Numbered from the stretch's first letter, positions 1 through 12,657 are shown. The stretch: 64,000 nt of DNA from Variovorax beijingensis (GCF_003951285.1 NZ_RXFQ01000007.1:62001-126000), one strand, 5' to 3'. Notes: generated by a model from the sequence alone, not told the origin. Program-made: numbers and translations.

Positions 1-87
1 CGCTCGGTGCTTGTCTCGGCCCGCATTAGGAACGCAGACAAACCATTTGGGAAATTTAGATGTGATATGGATTTATCATGAATCCTT

Positions 88-996
88 ATGAACCTCTCGA
101 CCCGCCAGATGCGCGCTTTCCTGCAGGTGGCGCGGCTGGGCAACTTCACGCGCGCGGCCGAGCAGGCACACATCACGCAGGCGGGGCTGAGCATCCTCGT
201 GCGCGAGATGGAAAAGCAGCTGGGCTGCCGCCTGTTCGACCGCACCACGCGCGTGGTGAGCCTCACGCCCGAAGGCCGGCGGCTGCTGCCGGTGGTGGAG
301 CGGCTGGTGACCGACCTGGACGACGTGGCCGCCGAGTTGGGCGCAGCGGGCGATGCATCGCGCCGCACGCTGCGCATCGCGGCCACGCCGCTGGTGTCGT
401 CGCACCTGCTGCCGCAGGTGTTCACTACCTTCCGCCAGGCGCACCCGCAAGTGAGCCTGCGCCTGTTCGATGCCGACCTGCGCGATGTCGAAGCAATGGT
501 GACGGCCGGCGATGCCGACATGGGGCTGGGCTTTTTCTTCAAGGCGGCGGCGGGGCTGGAGCGTACGCCCGTCGGGCGCTTTCACCTGATGCGCGTGGAG
601 CCCTCGGGCGATGAAGCCGACGGGCCTGCGGCCGTCGGCACCGCACCATGGTCCGCGCTGCGCAGCGCCGAACTCATCGGCCTGCCCGCGGGCAACCCGA
701 TCCAGAAGGTGATCGACCAGCACCTGGCCACCATTGGCCGTGCCGATGCGCAGCGGCCTGCCTTCAATTTCTTCGGTACCTTGATTTCGATGGTCGAGGC
801 CGGCTTCGGCTCCGCGGTGATGCCGACCTTCGCGCTTGCGGCCTGCCGGCGGCACCGCGTGCGCACCGACGTGCTGGTCAAGCCGAAGGTGGGACTGGAC
901 TTCTACCGCATCGCCAAGCGCGGCGCGCACGAGACCGAAGCGATACAGGCCTTCGTCGCGACGCTGGAGAAGGCACTGCCCGCGCTGTCAGGCTGA
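88..996 (+). CDS. LysR-type transcriptional regulator
   Basis: A 302-residue LysR-family regulator. The N-terminal winged helix-turn-helix (about residues 1-60) carries the usual pattern of FTRAAEQAHITQAGLSILVREME followed by LGCRLFDRTTR, split here as helix and wing. Residues 90-295 form the periplasmic-binding-like effector domain. Length is typical. The start at 88 begins directly at the conserved MNLSTRQMRAFL segment; an out-of-frame ATG at 78 does not give the family sequence. Its nearest neighbour, exonuclease III, is convergent, so the target is probably left of the window. The effector cannot be deduced. Confidence 0.93.
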   Translation: MNLSTRQMRAFLQVARLGNFTRAAEQAHITQAGLSILVREMEKQLGCRLFDRTTRVVSLTPEGRRLLPVVERLVTDLDDVAAELGAAGDASRRTLRIAATPLVSSHLLPQVFTTFRQAHPQVSLRLFDADLRDVEAMVTAGDADMGLGFFFKAAAGLERTPVGRFHLMRVEPSGDEADGPAAVGTAPWSALRSAELIGLPAGNPIQKVIDQHLATIGRADAQRPAFNFFGTLISMVEAGFGSAVMPTFALAACRRHRVRTDVLVKPKVGLDFYRIAKRGAHETEAIQAFVATLEKALPALSG

Positions 997-1004
997 CAGG
1001 CCGA

Positions 1005-1808
1005 TCAGAGCGTGAAGTCGTAGTCCACCGTGATCGGCGCGTGGTCGCTGAACTTGATGGTCTTGTAGATCTGCTCGCTGCGCGCGAGCGCGCCCAGGGC
1101 CGGCGTGGCCAGGTGGTAGTCCAGCCGCCACCCCACGTTGTTCGCGTAGGCCTGGCCGCGGTTGCTCCACCAGGTGTAGGCCTCGGCCGTGGTGTCGGGC
1201 TTGAGCAGGCGGTAGACGTCCACCAGGCCCGCGCCGTCGGCGCCGGCGTCCAGCAGCCGCGTCATCCAGGCGCGCTCCTCGGGCAGAAAGCCGCTGTTCT
1301 TCTGGTTGCCGCGCCAGTTCTTGAGGTCGATTTCCTTGTGGGCGATGTTGATGTCGCCGCAGAGGATGAATTCGCGCTCCTTCTTGAGCGCGGTGAGGTG
1401 CGGAAAGAAGCCCTTCAGGAAGCGGAACTTGGCTTCCTGCCGCTCCTCGCCCGAACTGCCGCTCGGGAAGTAGCAGCTGATGACCGAGAGCTTGCGCTTG
1501 GGCGTGTCGAAGCGCAGTTCGAGGTAGCGGCCCTCGGCGTCGAATTCGGCGTCGCCCCAGCCCACCACCACGGCGCTTGGCGCATGCCTGGTGTAGATCG
1601 CGGTGCCGGCGTAGCCTTTTTTCTCGGCGAAATGGAAGTGGCCCTTGAGGCCGGCCATTTCCTCGAAGCGGCCCTCGATGTCGCTCGCCTGCACCCGGAT
1701 CTCCTGCATGCAAATACAATCCGGCGCAAGTTCGGCCACCCAGTCCGCCACCCCTTTCGTGGCGGCCGAACGCAGGCCATTGAGATTGAGGCTGGTCAGT
1801 TTGAACAC
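1005..1808 (-). CDS. xth: Exodeoxyribonuclease III
   Basis: Exonuclease III/AP endonuclease of about 267 residues acting in base excision repair. The endonuclease/exonuclease/phosphatase fold is shown by the N-terminal LNLNGLRSA, the metal-binding glutamate in CMQEIRV, the CGDINIAHKEIDL segment and the C-terminal SDHAPITVDYDF catalytic His-Asp motif. The reading frame is open far upstream, but family similarity begins at FKLTSLNLNG, so a GTG at 1808 is the best start. A weak GGAAA lies upstream. That start is only 12 bases from the divergent pyrE start, which forces each promoter into the other gene. Confidence 0.9.
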   Translation of the reverse strand: MFKLTSLNLNGLRSAATKGVADWVAELAPDCICMQEIRVQASDIEGRFEEMAGLKGHFHFAEKKGYAGTAIYTRHAPSAVVVGWGDAEFDAEGRYLELRFDTPKRKLSVISCYFPSGSSGEERQEAKFRFLKGFFPHLTALKKEREFILCGDINIAHKEIDLKNWRGNQKNSGFLPEERAWMTRLLDAGADGAGLVDVYRLLKPDTTAEAYTWWSNRGQAYANNVGWRLDYHLATPALGALARSEQIYKTIKFSDHAPITVDYDFTL

Positions 1809-1820
1809 AAGGAATTTCCG

Positions 1821-2504
1821 ATGGCTGTAGATGGTGTGCAAGGCAGCGCGGTGGCGCAGGATTTCGTCCAGTTCGCACTCGACGCAGGGGTGCTGCGCTT
1901 TGGCGAGTTCAAGACCAAGGCCGGGCGGATGAGTCCCTATTTCTTCAATTCGGGGCTCTTCGACGACGGCGCCAAGATCGCGCGGCTCGCCGGATTCTAT
2001 GCAGACCGGCTGATCGAGAGCGGCGTCGAATTCGACATGATCTTCGGCCCCGCCTACAAGGGCATTCCGCTGGGCGCCACGGTGGCGGCCGAACTGGCCC
2101 GGCGCGGGCGCAACCATCCCTTTGCCTACAACCGCAAGGAAGCCAAGGCGCATGGAGAAGGCGGCAACCTGGTGGGCGCGCCGCTCAAGGGCCGCGTGCT
2201 GATCGTCGACGACGTGATGTCGGCCGGCACCGCGGTGCGCGAATCCATTGCCGCCATCGAAGCCGCGGGCGCCACGCCGCACGCCGTGGCCATTGCGCTC
2301 GACCGGCAGGAAAAAGCCACCGAGAACGGCGTCGACGTGGACCACAGCGCGGTGCAGTACGTGCGCAACCAGCTGGGCCTGCAGGTAGTGGCCATTGCCA
2401 CGCTCGACGACCTGCTGAACTACCTGTCTGGAAGTGCCGCCGCCGACCTGGGCGTGCATCGCGAGCGGGTGCTCGCCTACCGGGCGCGCTACGGCGCCAG
2501 CTGA
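1821..2504 (+). CDS. pyrE: Orotate phosphoribosyltransferase
   Basis: A 227-residue enzyme of de novo pyrimidine synthesis that joins orotate and PRPP to give orotidine 5'-phosphate. It has the substrate loop segment GRMSPYFFNSGLF near residue 35 and the PRPP-binding motif VLIVDDVMSAGTA. The ATG at 1821 follows an AAGGAA ribosome binding site at 1809-1814. The frame stays open upstream but that part does not look like PyrE. It is divergent from xth. The DUF4124 gene follows 16 bases downstream and may be co-transcribed. Confidence 0.95.
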   Translation: MAVDGVQGSAVAQDFVQFALDAGVLRFGEFKTKAGRMSPYFFNSGLFDDGAKIARLAGFYADRLIESGVEFDMIFGPAYKGIPLGATVAAELARRGRNHPFAYNRKEAKAHGEGGNLVGAPLKGRVLIVDDVMSAGTAVRESIAAIEAAGATPHAVAIALDRQEKATENGVDVDHSAVQYVRNQLGLQVVAIATLDDLLNYLSGSAAADLGVHRERVLAYRARYGAS

Positions 2505-2520
2505 GATCGACGCCGTGCCC

Positions 2521-3198
2521 ATGCGCAAGCTCGACCCGGCGGCCCGGCCGTTCGCAGCCCCCTGGGTGCTGCTGCTGATGGCACTGTGGGCCGGTGCGGC
2601 CCCGGCGCAGCCCGCACCGGCGCCGGCCGCGGGCATCTATTCATGCACCGATGCGCGCGGCCGCACGCTCACGGCCGACCGCCCGATTGCCGAATGCATC
2701 GACCGGGAGCAGCGCGAACTGAACCCGAGCGGCACCACGCGCCGCCGGATCGAACCGACGTACACGGCCCGCGAACTGGCCGAGCGCGAAGACCGCGCGC
2801 GCGAGGCCGCCTTGCAGGCCGCGCGCCTGACCGACGAACGCCGCCGCGAGCGCGCATTGCTGGTGCGCTATCCCAATGCCGAGGTGCACGACCGCGAGCG
2901 CGCCGAGGCGCTGGTGCAGATCGACGCGGTGATCCAGGCTGCGAAGAAGCGCCTGGTCGAACTCGCCGAAGACCGCCACAAGATCGACGAGGAGCTCGAG
3001 TTCTACAAGCACGACGTGAGCAAGGCGCCCGGCGCCGTGCGCCGCAAGCTCGAGGACAACGCGCAGAGCGTGGCGGTGCAGAACCGCTTCATCGGCGAGC
3101 AGGAAGACGAGAAGAAGCGCGTCAACGCGCGCTTCGACGAGGAGCGCACGCGCTTGAAGCAGCTCTGGTCCCCCCGGAACGGGGGCGTCAACCGCTGA
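2521..3198 (+). CDS. DUF4124-domain exported protein
   Basis: A 225-residue protein of unknown function. Residues about 1-33 form a signal peptide (hydrophobic WVLLLMALWAGAAPAQ, then a Pro/Ala-rich stretch). A short DUF4124-like domain follows (GIYSCTDARGRTLTADRPIAECI), and the rest is a highly charged Arg/Glu-rich helix likely to be coiled coil. A periplasmic location is inferred. The ATG at 2521 starts the signal peptide; a GTG six bases earlier is also possible. It follows pyrE closely and ends 3 bases from the convergent gatB stop. Confidence 0.8.
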   Translation: MRKLDPAARPFAAPWVLLLMALWAGAAPAQPAPAPAAGIYSCTDARGRTLTADRPIAECIDREQRELNPSGTTRRRIEPTYTARELAEREDRAREAALQAARLTDERRRERALLVRYPNAEVHDRERAEALVQIDAVIQAAKKRLVELAEDRHKIDEELEFYKHDVSKAPGAVRRKLEDNAQSVAVQNRFIGEQEDEKKRVNARFDEERTRLKQLWSPRNGGVNR

Positions 3199-3201
3199 AG
3201 C

Positions 3202-4692
<1,491 letters not shown>

Positions 4693-4693
4693 T

Positions 4694-6183
4694 TCAAAAG
4701 CCCTCCGGCGTGCGCATGTGCCAGTCGGTGGCTTGCTGGAAGCGGTGGGCTGCGTTCAGCAGCTTCGCTTCGCCGAAGTAGTTGCCGATCAGCTGCAAGC
4801 CGACGGGCATGCCGTTTTCGTCGAAGCCCGCGGGCACGCTCATGCCGGGCAGGCCGGCCAGCGAGGCGGGCAGCGTGAAGATGTCGGCCAGGTAGTCGGC
4901 CACCGGGTCGCCGCCGTGCTCGCCGATCTTCCAGGCGGTGGTCGGCGCGGCCGGGCCGGCGATCACGTCGCACTGCCTGAAGGCCTGCTGGAAGTCGTCG
5001 GCGATCATGCGGCGCACCTTCTGCGCCTGCAGGTAGTAGGCGTCGTAGTAGCCGTGCGAGAGCACGTAGGTGCCGATCATGATGCGGCGCTTGACCTCGT
5101 CGCCGAAGCCTTCGGCGCGCGTGCGCTCGTACATGTCGGCCAGGTCCTTGTACTGCTTGGCGCGGTGGCCGAACTTGACGCCGTCGAAGCGGCTCAGGTT
5201 GCTCGAGGCCTCGGCCGCGGCCAGGATGTAGTACACGGGAATCGAGAGTTCGGTGAGCGGCAGCGACACCTCGACGCGCCTGGCGCCGAGCTTCTCGTAC
5301 TGCGACAGCGCGGCATCGATGGCCGCGCGCACGCCGGGCGCCACACCTTCGCCGAAGAACTCCCTCGGCACGCCGATGCGCAGGCCTTCGAGCGAATCGC
5401 CGAGCGAGCGGCCGAAGTCTTCGGCGGGCTTGTCGATCGAGGTCGAGTCGCGGTCCAGGTCGGGGCCGCAGAAGGCCGACAGCAGCAGCGCGCAGTCCTC
5501 GGCCGAACGGGCCATCGGGCCGGCCTGGTCCAGGCTCGATGCGAAGGCCACCATGCCGTAGCGCGAGGCGCGGCCGTAGGTCGGCTTGATGCCCGTGATG
5601 CCGCAGAACGATGCCGGCTGGCGGATCGAGCCGCCGGTGTCGGTGCCGGTGGCCGCGGGCGCCAGGCGCGCCGCCACGGCCGCCGCGCTGGCGCCCGAGG
5701 AGCCGCCCGGAATGCGCTCGCGGTTCCAGGGGTTGCGCACCGGCACGGCCTTGTCGTGGCCCACGGCGGGCACGGCGACGTTCTCGTTGGCCGAACCCAT
5801 CGCGAATTCGTCGCAGCTGAGCTTGCCCAGCGTGACCGCGCCGGCCTCGGCCAGGCGGCGCACCACGGTCGCGTCGAAGGGCGAGCGGTAGCCCGCGAGC
5901 ATCTTCGAGCCGGCGGTGGTGGCGAAATCGGTGGTGACGAAGATGTCCTTGTGCGCGATCGGCACGCCGGCCAATGCAGGGGCATCGCCCTTGGCGATGA
6001 GCGCGTCGGCCGTGCGGGCCTGGGCCAGCGTGACTTCCTCGTTCACGTCGAGGAAGGTGCCGAGCGATTCGTGGGCCTTCATGCGGCCCAGGAAGGCCTG
6101 CGAGGCCTCGACCGCCGAAACCTTGCGCTCGGCCAGGGCCCTGGCCAGGGCGACCACGCCCATCTGGTGCAGTTCGCCGTTCA

Positions 6184-6187
<4 letters not shown>
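4694..6187 (-). CDS. gatA: Asp-tRNA(Asn)/Glu-tRNA(Gln) amidotransferase subunit A
   Basis: GatA, 497 residues, the glutaminase subunit of the amidase-signature family. The Ser-cisSer-Lys triad is visible: Lys in VPIAHKDIF, the serine-rich [15 protein letters not shown], and the nucleophile serine in [14 protein letters not shown]. It liberates ammonia for the GatB-catalysed step. Two tandem ATGs begin the gene; the first overlaps the gatC stop as ATGA. All three subunits are encoded in order, which is normal for betaproteobacteria. Confidence 0.97.
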
Positions 6188-7742
<1,555 letters not shown>

Positions 7743-7761
7743 AAGGCGCAAGCCATCATCG

Positions 7762-7793
7762 GCCGGCCTCTGCTTGCGCAGGCCGGCTTTTTT
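7762..7793 (+). terminator. Intrinsic terminator after mreB
   Basis: A GC-rich 8-bp stem (GCCGGCCT paired with AGGCCGGC) with a 10-base loop and a T-run, 20 bases after the mreB stop and 35 before mreC. It probably ends most mreB transcripts, with read-through or a separate promoter supplying mreCD. Confidence 0.85.
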
Positions 7794-7827
7794 GCCATCT
7801 GACGTTGCACACAGCCAGGTCCGAACC

Positions 7828-8796
7828 ATGCCCTTGGGCACGCTCGATCGCACAGCCCCACCCCTGTTCAACCAGGGGCAGTCGGCGCTCAGCAAGCTGA
7901 TCTTCTTCGGCGCGCTCTCGCTGTTCCTGATGGTGGCCGATGCGCGCTTCCACCTGGTGCAGCCGCTGCGCGCGGCCGTCGGCGCGGTGCTCTATCCGGT
8001 GCAGTGGCTGGCGCTCAAGCCGGTGCAGCTGGTGGTTGGCGGCAGCCGCTATTTCGAAGACCTGCAGACGGCCCAGCGCAACGAGGACGAGGCGCACAAG
8101 GCGCTCATGCTGCAGGCCGAGCGCGCGAGCCAGGCCGACACGCTCGCGCAGGACAACGCGCGGCTGCGCGCGCTGCTCGAACTGCGCCAGACCACCCAGG
8201 CCCCGGGCCGCGCGGCCGAGGTGCTGTACGACGCGGCCGACCCCTACACGCGCAAGATCGTCATCGACCAGGGGCTCACGCAGGGCGTGGCCGCCGGCTC
8301 GCCCGTGATCGATGCGCACGGCGTGCTGGGACAGGTGACGCAGGTGCAGCCGTTCACGAGCGAGGTCACGCTGGTGATCGATCGCGATCTATCCATTCCC
8401 GTGCAGAACACCCGCACCGGCGTGCGCAGCGTGGCCTTCGGCGACGCGTCGGCGCATGGCGGCGGACTCGAGCTGCGCTTCATGGCCGCCAATGCCGACC
8501 TGCAGGAGGGCGACCTGCTGTCCACCAGCGGCGTCGACGGCGTCTATCCGCCTGGCCTGCCGGTGGCGAAGATCGAGCGCATCGAGCGCCGCGCCGATTC
8601 GGCCTTTGCCCGCATCTACTGCGTGCCGCTGGCCCATGTGACCGCCGCGCGCTACGTGCTGGTGCTCGCGCCTACCGGGGCGCCGTCGGCGCCGCCGCCC
8701 GCGCCGGCCGCCGCCGTGGTGCGCAAGAAGCCCGAGGCCAAGCCGGCCGGCAAGGCGGACAAGGCCGACAAGAAAGCCGTGGAGCGCGCCCGATGA
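7828..8796 (+). CDS. mreC: Rod shape-determining protein MreC
   Basis: MreC, 322 residues, a bitopic inner-membrane protein linking MreB filaments to the elongation transpeptidase. A cytoplasmic tail is followed by a membrane helix (LIFFGALSLFLMVADARF), a coiled-coil segment (about residues 75-115) and the periplasmic beta domain, with SPVIDAHGVLGQV typical of the family. The tail is Ala/Pro/Lys-rich (PEAKPAGKADKADKKAVERAR) and probably disordered. Its stop overlaps the mreD start as ATGA. Confidence 0.95.
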   Translation: MPLGTLDRTAPPLFNQGQSALSKLIFFGALSLFLMVADARFHLVQPLRAAVGAVLYPVQWLALKPVQLVVGGSRYFEDLQTAQRNEDEAHKALMLQAERASQADTLAQDNARLRALLELRQTTQAPGRAAEVLYDAADPYTRKIVIDQGLTQGVAAGSPVIDAHGVLGQVTQVQPFTSEVTLVIDRDLSIPVQNTRTGVRSVAFGDASAHGGGLELRFMAANADLQEGDLLSTSGVDGVYPPGLPVAKIERIERRADSAFARIYCVPLAHVTAARYVLVLAPTGAPSAPPPAPAAAVVRKKPEAKPAGKADKADKKAVERAR

Positions 8797-9314
8797 TCAA
8801 GCGTCCCGGACAACAGCAGCTCCTGCTGCCCGTGAGCCCGCTGTTCATGTGGGCGAGCCTGGTGGTGGCGCTGCTCATCAACATGATCCCGATCGGCCGC
8901 GCCGCGTGGATGCCCGACCTGCTCGCGCTGGCCATCGTGTTCTGGGGCGTGCACCAGCCGATGCGCGTGGGCATCGGCGCGGCCTTCGTCTTCGGGCTGT
9001 GCATGGACGTGCACCAGGCGTCCATGCTGGGCCAGCATGCGCTGTCCTACACCACGCTGGGCTTCTTCGCGATCACCATCCACCGGCGCCTGCTGTGGTA
9101 CCCGGTGGCCTCGCAGGCGCTGCAGGTGCTGCCGCTCTTTGCGCTGTCGCAGCTCATCGAGGTGATCACGCGGATGGTCGGCGGCGGCGTGTTCCCGGGC
9201 TGGAGCGTGCTGATCTCGCCGGCCGTCGAGGCTGCGCTGTGGCCGCTGGCCACCGCCTTGCTGCTCGCGCCCCAGCTTCGCACGCCGGACCCCGACGAGA
9301 ACCGGCCGCTATGA
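8793..9314 (+). CDS. mreD: Rod shape-determining protein MreD
   Basis: MreD, 173 residues, a polytopic inner-membrane partner of MreC. It consists largely of hydrophobic helices (LFMWASLVVALLINMIPI, LLALAIVFWGVHQP, IGAAFVFGLCMDVHQ, then VLPLFALSQLIEVI), and the short GLCMDV segment is characteristic. The ATG overlaps the mreC stop, so the two are translationally coupled. mrdA follows after 65 bases. Confidence 0.94.
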   Translation: MIKRPGQQQLLLPVSPLFMWASLVVALLINMIPIGRAAWMPDLLALAIVFWGVHQPMRVGIGAAFVFGLCMDVHQASMLGQHALSYTTLGFFAITIHRRLLWYPVASQALQVLPLFALSQLIEVITRMVGGGVFPGWSVLISPAVEAALWPLATALLLAPQLRTPDPDENRPL

Positions 9315-9379
9315 GCTCGCTCCCGAGGCCCGCATTTGCCATGGCAACGGCCCGCGCCTAAGCTCGCACCTTCGCCGCC

Positions 9380-11347
9380 ATGACCGAAATCCGCAACGTC
9401 GCTGCCGATCTCGCGCGCTTCAAGCGCCGCGTGGTCGTGATCGGCCTCGTGGTGCTCTTCGCGTTCGGCCTGCTCGGCGCCCGCCTGTTCTACCTGCAGG
9501 TGGTGCGGCACGAAGACCTGGCGGAGCAGGCCGAGAGCAACCGCACGGCCATCGTGCCCGTGGTGCCCAACCGCGGCCTGATCCTCGACCGCAACGGCAT
9601 CGTGCTGGCCTCCAACTATTCGGCCTACACGCTGGAGATCACGCCTTCGAAGGTGGGCGACGTCGAGGAGACCATCGAAAGCCTGACCCAGGTGCTCGAG
9701 GTTTCGCCGCGCGACCGCCGCCGCTTCAAGCGCCTGCGGGAGGATTCGCGCAGCTTCGACTCCATTCCGATCCGCACCCGCCTGAGCGACGAGGAAGTCG
9801 CGCGCTTCGCCGCGCAGCGCTACCGCTTCCCGGGCGTGGAGATCAAGGCCCGGCTGTTCCGCAACTACCCGCACGCCGAGCTGGCCTCGCATGTGCTCGG
9901 CTACATCGGCCGCATCAACCAGCGCGAGAAGACCGCGATGGAAGACTGGGCCGAGGAAGATCAGGCCAACTACAAGGGCACCGACTACATCGGCAAGCTC
10001 GGCATCGAGCAGAGCTACGAGAAGACGCTGCACGGCCAGACCGGCGTCGAGCAGATGGAAACCTCGGCCGGCGGCCGCGCGGTGCGCCGGCTCGCCAGCC
10101 ACCCGGCCACGCCCGGCAACACCGTGATGCTGTCGCTCGACATCAAGCTGCAGAAGCTGGTGGAAGACATGTTCGGCGACCGCCGCGGCGCGCTGGTGGC
10201 CATCGACCCCAAGACCGGCGAGGTGCTGGCCTTCGTGAGCAAGCCCACCTTCGACCCCAACCTGTTCGTCGAAGGCATCGACACCGAGAGCTGGCAGGCG
10301 CTGACCGAATCGCTCGACAAGCCGCTCTTGAACCGCGCGCTGCGCGGCACCTACCCGCCCGGCTCCACCTACAAGCCCTTCATGGCGTTGGCGGCGCTGC
10401 AGACCGGCAAGCGCGGCCCGAACGTGGTGGTGAACGACCCCGGCTACTTCAACTTCGGCGGCCACCGCTTCGGCAGTCCCGAAGGCAACATCGGCGGCGT
10501 CGACATGCGCCGCTCGATCCAGCTGTCGAGCAACATCTACTACTACTCGCTGGCCAACGAAATGGGCGTGGACCTGATCCACGACTTCATGAAGCCGCTG
10601 GGCTTCGGCCAGATCACCGGCATCGACCTGGGCGGCGAGGTGCGCGGCGTGCTGCCGAGCACCGAATGGAAGCGCAACGCCTACAGGCGGCCCGAGCAGA
10701 AGAAGTGGTATGCGGGCGAGACCATTTCGCTGGGTATCGGGCAGGGCTACAACACCTTCACGATGCTGCAGCTCGCGCAGGCCACGGCCATCGTGGCCGA
10801 CGGTGGCTTGAAGCGCAAGCCGCACCTCGTGCTGGCCACGCGCAACACCGTGAGCGGACAGGTGGTACCGCTGCCACAGCCGCCGGCCGAGAACCTGGGC
10901 TATACCGCGGCCAACATCGCGGTCATTCGCGAGGGCCTCACCAGCGTGGTCAGCAGCGGCACCGCGCGCGGCGTGTTCGCCGGTGCGGGCTACCAGGCGG
11001 CGGGCAAGACCGGCACCGCGCAGGCCGTGACGCAGGCGCAGAACACCAAGTACAACGCCAAGGCGCTCGAGGAGCACCAGCGCGACCACGCCCTGTTCAT
11101 GGCCTTCGCTCCGGCCACCGACCCGAAGATCGCGCTGGCGGTGATCGTCGAGAACGCCGGCTGGGGCGCGGGCGCCGCGGCGCCCATTGCCCGCCGCGTG
11201 TTCGACTACTGGCTGATGGACCAGTATCCGAGCGAGGCCGACATGGCGGCCGTCAGGATCGGCAAGGCCACCGCCCCGATCGGCAAGCCGCGCGTGGCGA
11301 GCGAAGTGGCGTGGCCCGCGGCGGCCTCTGCCGCAACCGCACCCTGA
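9380..11347 (+). CDS. mrdA: Penicillin-binding protein 2 (elongation transpeptidase)
   Basis: PBP2, 655 residues, the class B transpeptidase of the elongasome. An N-terminal membrane helix (VVVIGLVVLFAFGLLGARLFYL) precedes the PBP dimerisation domain (RTAIVPVVPNRGLILDRNG) and the transpeptidase domain. Active-site motifs are S329-T-Y-K, then S-S-N in QLSSNIYYY, and K543-T-G in AAGKTGTAQ. The C-terminal tail is Ala-rich. It is the last gene of the mre unit; rodA, its usual glycosyltransferase partner, is not adjacent because the next gene is convergent fahA. Confidence 0.96.
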   Translation: MTEIRNVAADLARFKRRVVVIGLVVLFAFGLLGARLFYLQVVRHEDLAEQAESNRTAIVPVVPNRGLILDRNGIVLASNYSAYTLEITPSKVGDVEETIESLTQVLEVSPRDRRRFKRLREDSRSFDSIPIRTRLSDEEVARFAAQRYRFPGVEIKARLFRNYPHAELASHVLGYIGRINQREKTAMEDWAEEDQANYKGTDYIGKLGIEQSYEKTLHGQTGVEQMETSAGGRAVRRLASHPATPGNTVMLSLDIKLQKLVEDMFGDRRGALVAIDPKTGEVLAFVSKPTFDPNLFVEGIDTESWQALTESLDKPLLNRALRGTYPPGSTYKPFMALAALQTGKRGPNVVVNDPGYFNFGGHRFGSPEGNIGGVDMRRSIQLSSNIYYYSLANEMGVDLIHDFMKPLGFGQITGIDLGGEVRGVLPSTEWKRNAYRRPEQKKWYAGETISLGIGQGYNTFTMLQLAQATAIVADGGLKRKPHLVLATRNTVSGQVVPLPQPPAENLGYTAANIAVIREGLTSVVSSGTARGVFAGAGYQAAGKTGTAQAVTQAQNTKYNAKALEEHQRDHALFMAFAPATDPKIALAVIVENAGWGAGAAAPIARRVFDYWLMDQYPSEADMAAVRIGKATAPIGKPRVASEVAWPAAASAATAP

Positions 11348-11357
11348 GTCTCCAACT

Positions 11358-12629
11358 TCAGGCCACCACCGTGCCGCTGACCTCGCCCAGGCCGATGCGC
11401 ACCGAGCCCGCGCGCTCGCAATAGCCGCGGATCACCAGCGTGTCGCCGTCCTCGAGGAAGGTGCGCTTCTCGCCATTGGGCAGCGTGATCGGCTGCTTGC
11501 CGCCCTGCGTGAGCTCGATCAGCGAGCCGGCCTCGTCGGGCTTGGGCCCCGACAGCGTGCCCGAACCCAGCAGGTCGCCGGGCTGCAGGTTGCAGCCGTT
11601 CACCGTGTGGTGCGCGACCAGCTGCGCGGCGGTCCAGTAGGCGGCCTCGGTGGTGTTGCCGCGCGTGAGGCGCGCGGGCGCCACGCCTTCGGCGCGCATC
11701 TTCGCGGTCTGCAGCAGCACTTCGAGCGTGATATCGAGCGCGCCGCTTTCGCGGTTCGAGGGCGCGTCGAGGTACGCGAGCGGCTGCGGATCTTCCGCGG
11801 GCCGCTCGAAGCGGGCGCGGAACGGCGCCAGCGCCTCCATCGTCACGATCCACGGCGACAGCGTGCTCGCGAAGTTCTTCGAGAGGAAGGGGCCCAGCGG
11901 CTGGTACTCCCAGGCCTGGATATCGCGCGCCGACCAGTCGTTGAGCAGCGCCACGCCGAACAGGTGGTCCTCGGCCTCGCCGAGGGCAATCGGTTCGCCG
12001 AGCGCATTGCCGCGGCCGACGAAGAAGCCCAGTTCCAGTTCGTAGTCGAGCCGCTTCGAGGGACCGAAGCTGGGCTCGGCTGCATCGGGCGCCTTGGTCT
12101 GCCCCTGCGGCCGCTTGAAGGCCTGTCCGCTCACGCCGATGGACGAGGCGCGGCCGTGGTAGCCGATCGGCACCCATTTGTAGTTGGGCATCAGCGGCTG
12201 GTCGGGACGGAACAGCTTGCCGATGGTGGTGGCATGGTGGATGCCGGTGTAGAAGTCGGTGTAGTCGCCGATGCGGCAGGGCACGGTCATTTCGGCCTTG
12301 GCCTGCGGCAGCAGCGCCTTGGACCATGCGGCCTGCCGGCCGCTGCCTTCGGCCAGGCCCGCGGAGATGGCCGCGCGCAGGGCTTGCCGCTCCTTCGCGC
12401 TCGCGCTCATCAGCGCATTCATGTCGTCGCTGTCGACAAGGCCGGCAGCCTTCAGGTCCAGCACCTGGTCGCCGATGGCCACGCCGATGCGCAAAGCCTC
12501 GCTGCTGCCTGCCGCGCGGAAGCGCCCGAAAGGCAGGTTCTGGATCGGGAAGTCGCAGCCGGCCTCGTTGGCCGAGGCGACCCAGCTGCGCAGCTTCGGG
12601 TCATGGGTGGCGTTCAGTGCGATGGTCAT
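11358..12629 (-). CDS. fahA: Fumarylacetoacetase
   Basis: A 423-residue fumarylacetoacetate hydrolase catalysing the last step of homogentisate breakdown, giving fumarate and acetoacetate. It has the N-terminal SH3-like domain (FPIQNLPFGRF) and the catalytic FAH domain with YTDFYTGIHHATTIGKLFRP, the metal-ligand segment RLDYELELGFFVG and LNDWSARDIQAWEY. It is last in the operon, 28 bases after hmgA. Maleylacetoacetate isomerase, needed between the two enzymes, is not encoded here. Confidence 0.96.
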   Translation of the reverse strand: MTIALNATHDPKLRSWVASANEAGCDFPIQNLPFGRFRAAGSSEALRIGVAIGDQVLDLKAAGLVDSDDMNALMSASAKERQALRAAISAGLAEGSGRQAAWSKALLPQAKAEMTVPCRIGDYTDFYTGIHHATTIGKLFRPDQPLMPNYKWVPIGYHGRASSIGVSGQAFKRPQGQTKAPDAAEPSFGPSKRLDYELELGFFVGRGNALGEPIALGEAEDHLFGVALLNDWSARDIQAWEYQPLGPFLSKNFASTLSPWIVTMEALAPFRARFERPAEDPQPLAYLDAPSNRESGALDITLEVLLQTAKMRAEGVAPARLTRGNTTEAAYWTAAQLVAHHTVNGCNLQPGDLLGSGTLSGPKPDEAGSLIELTQGGKQPITLPNGEKRTFLEDGDTLVIRGYCERAGSVRIGLGEVSGTVVA

Positions 12630-12657
12630 GGATGTCTTTCTGTATTTGAGTCGGCGG

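Noticed and set aside
78..614. ATG at 78 as an alternative start of the first gene
   Set aside because: It is out of frame with the LysR sequence and gives a Pro/Ala/Arg-rich product.
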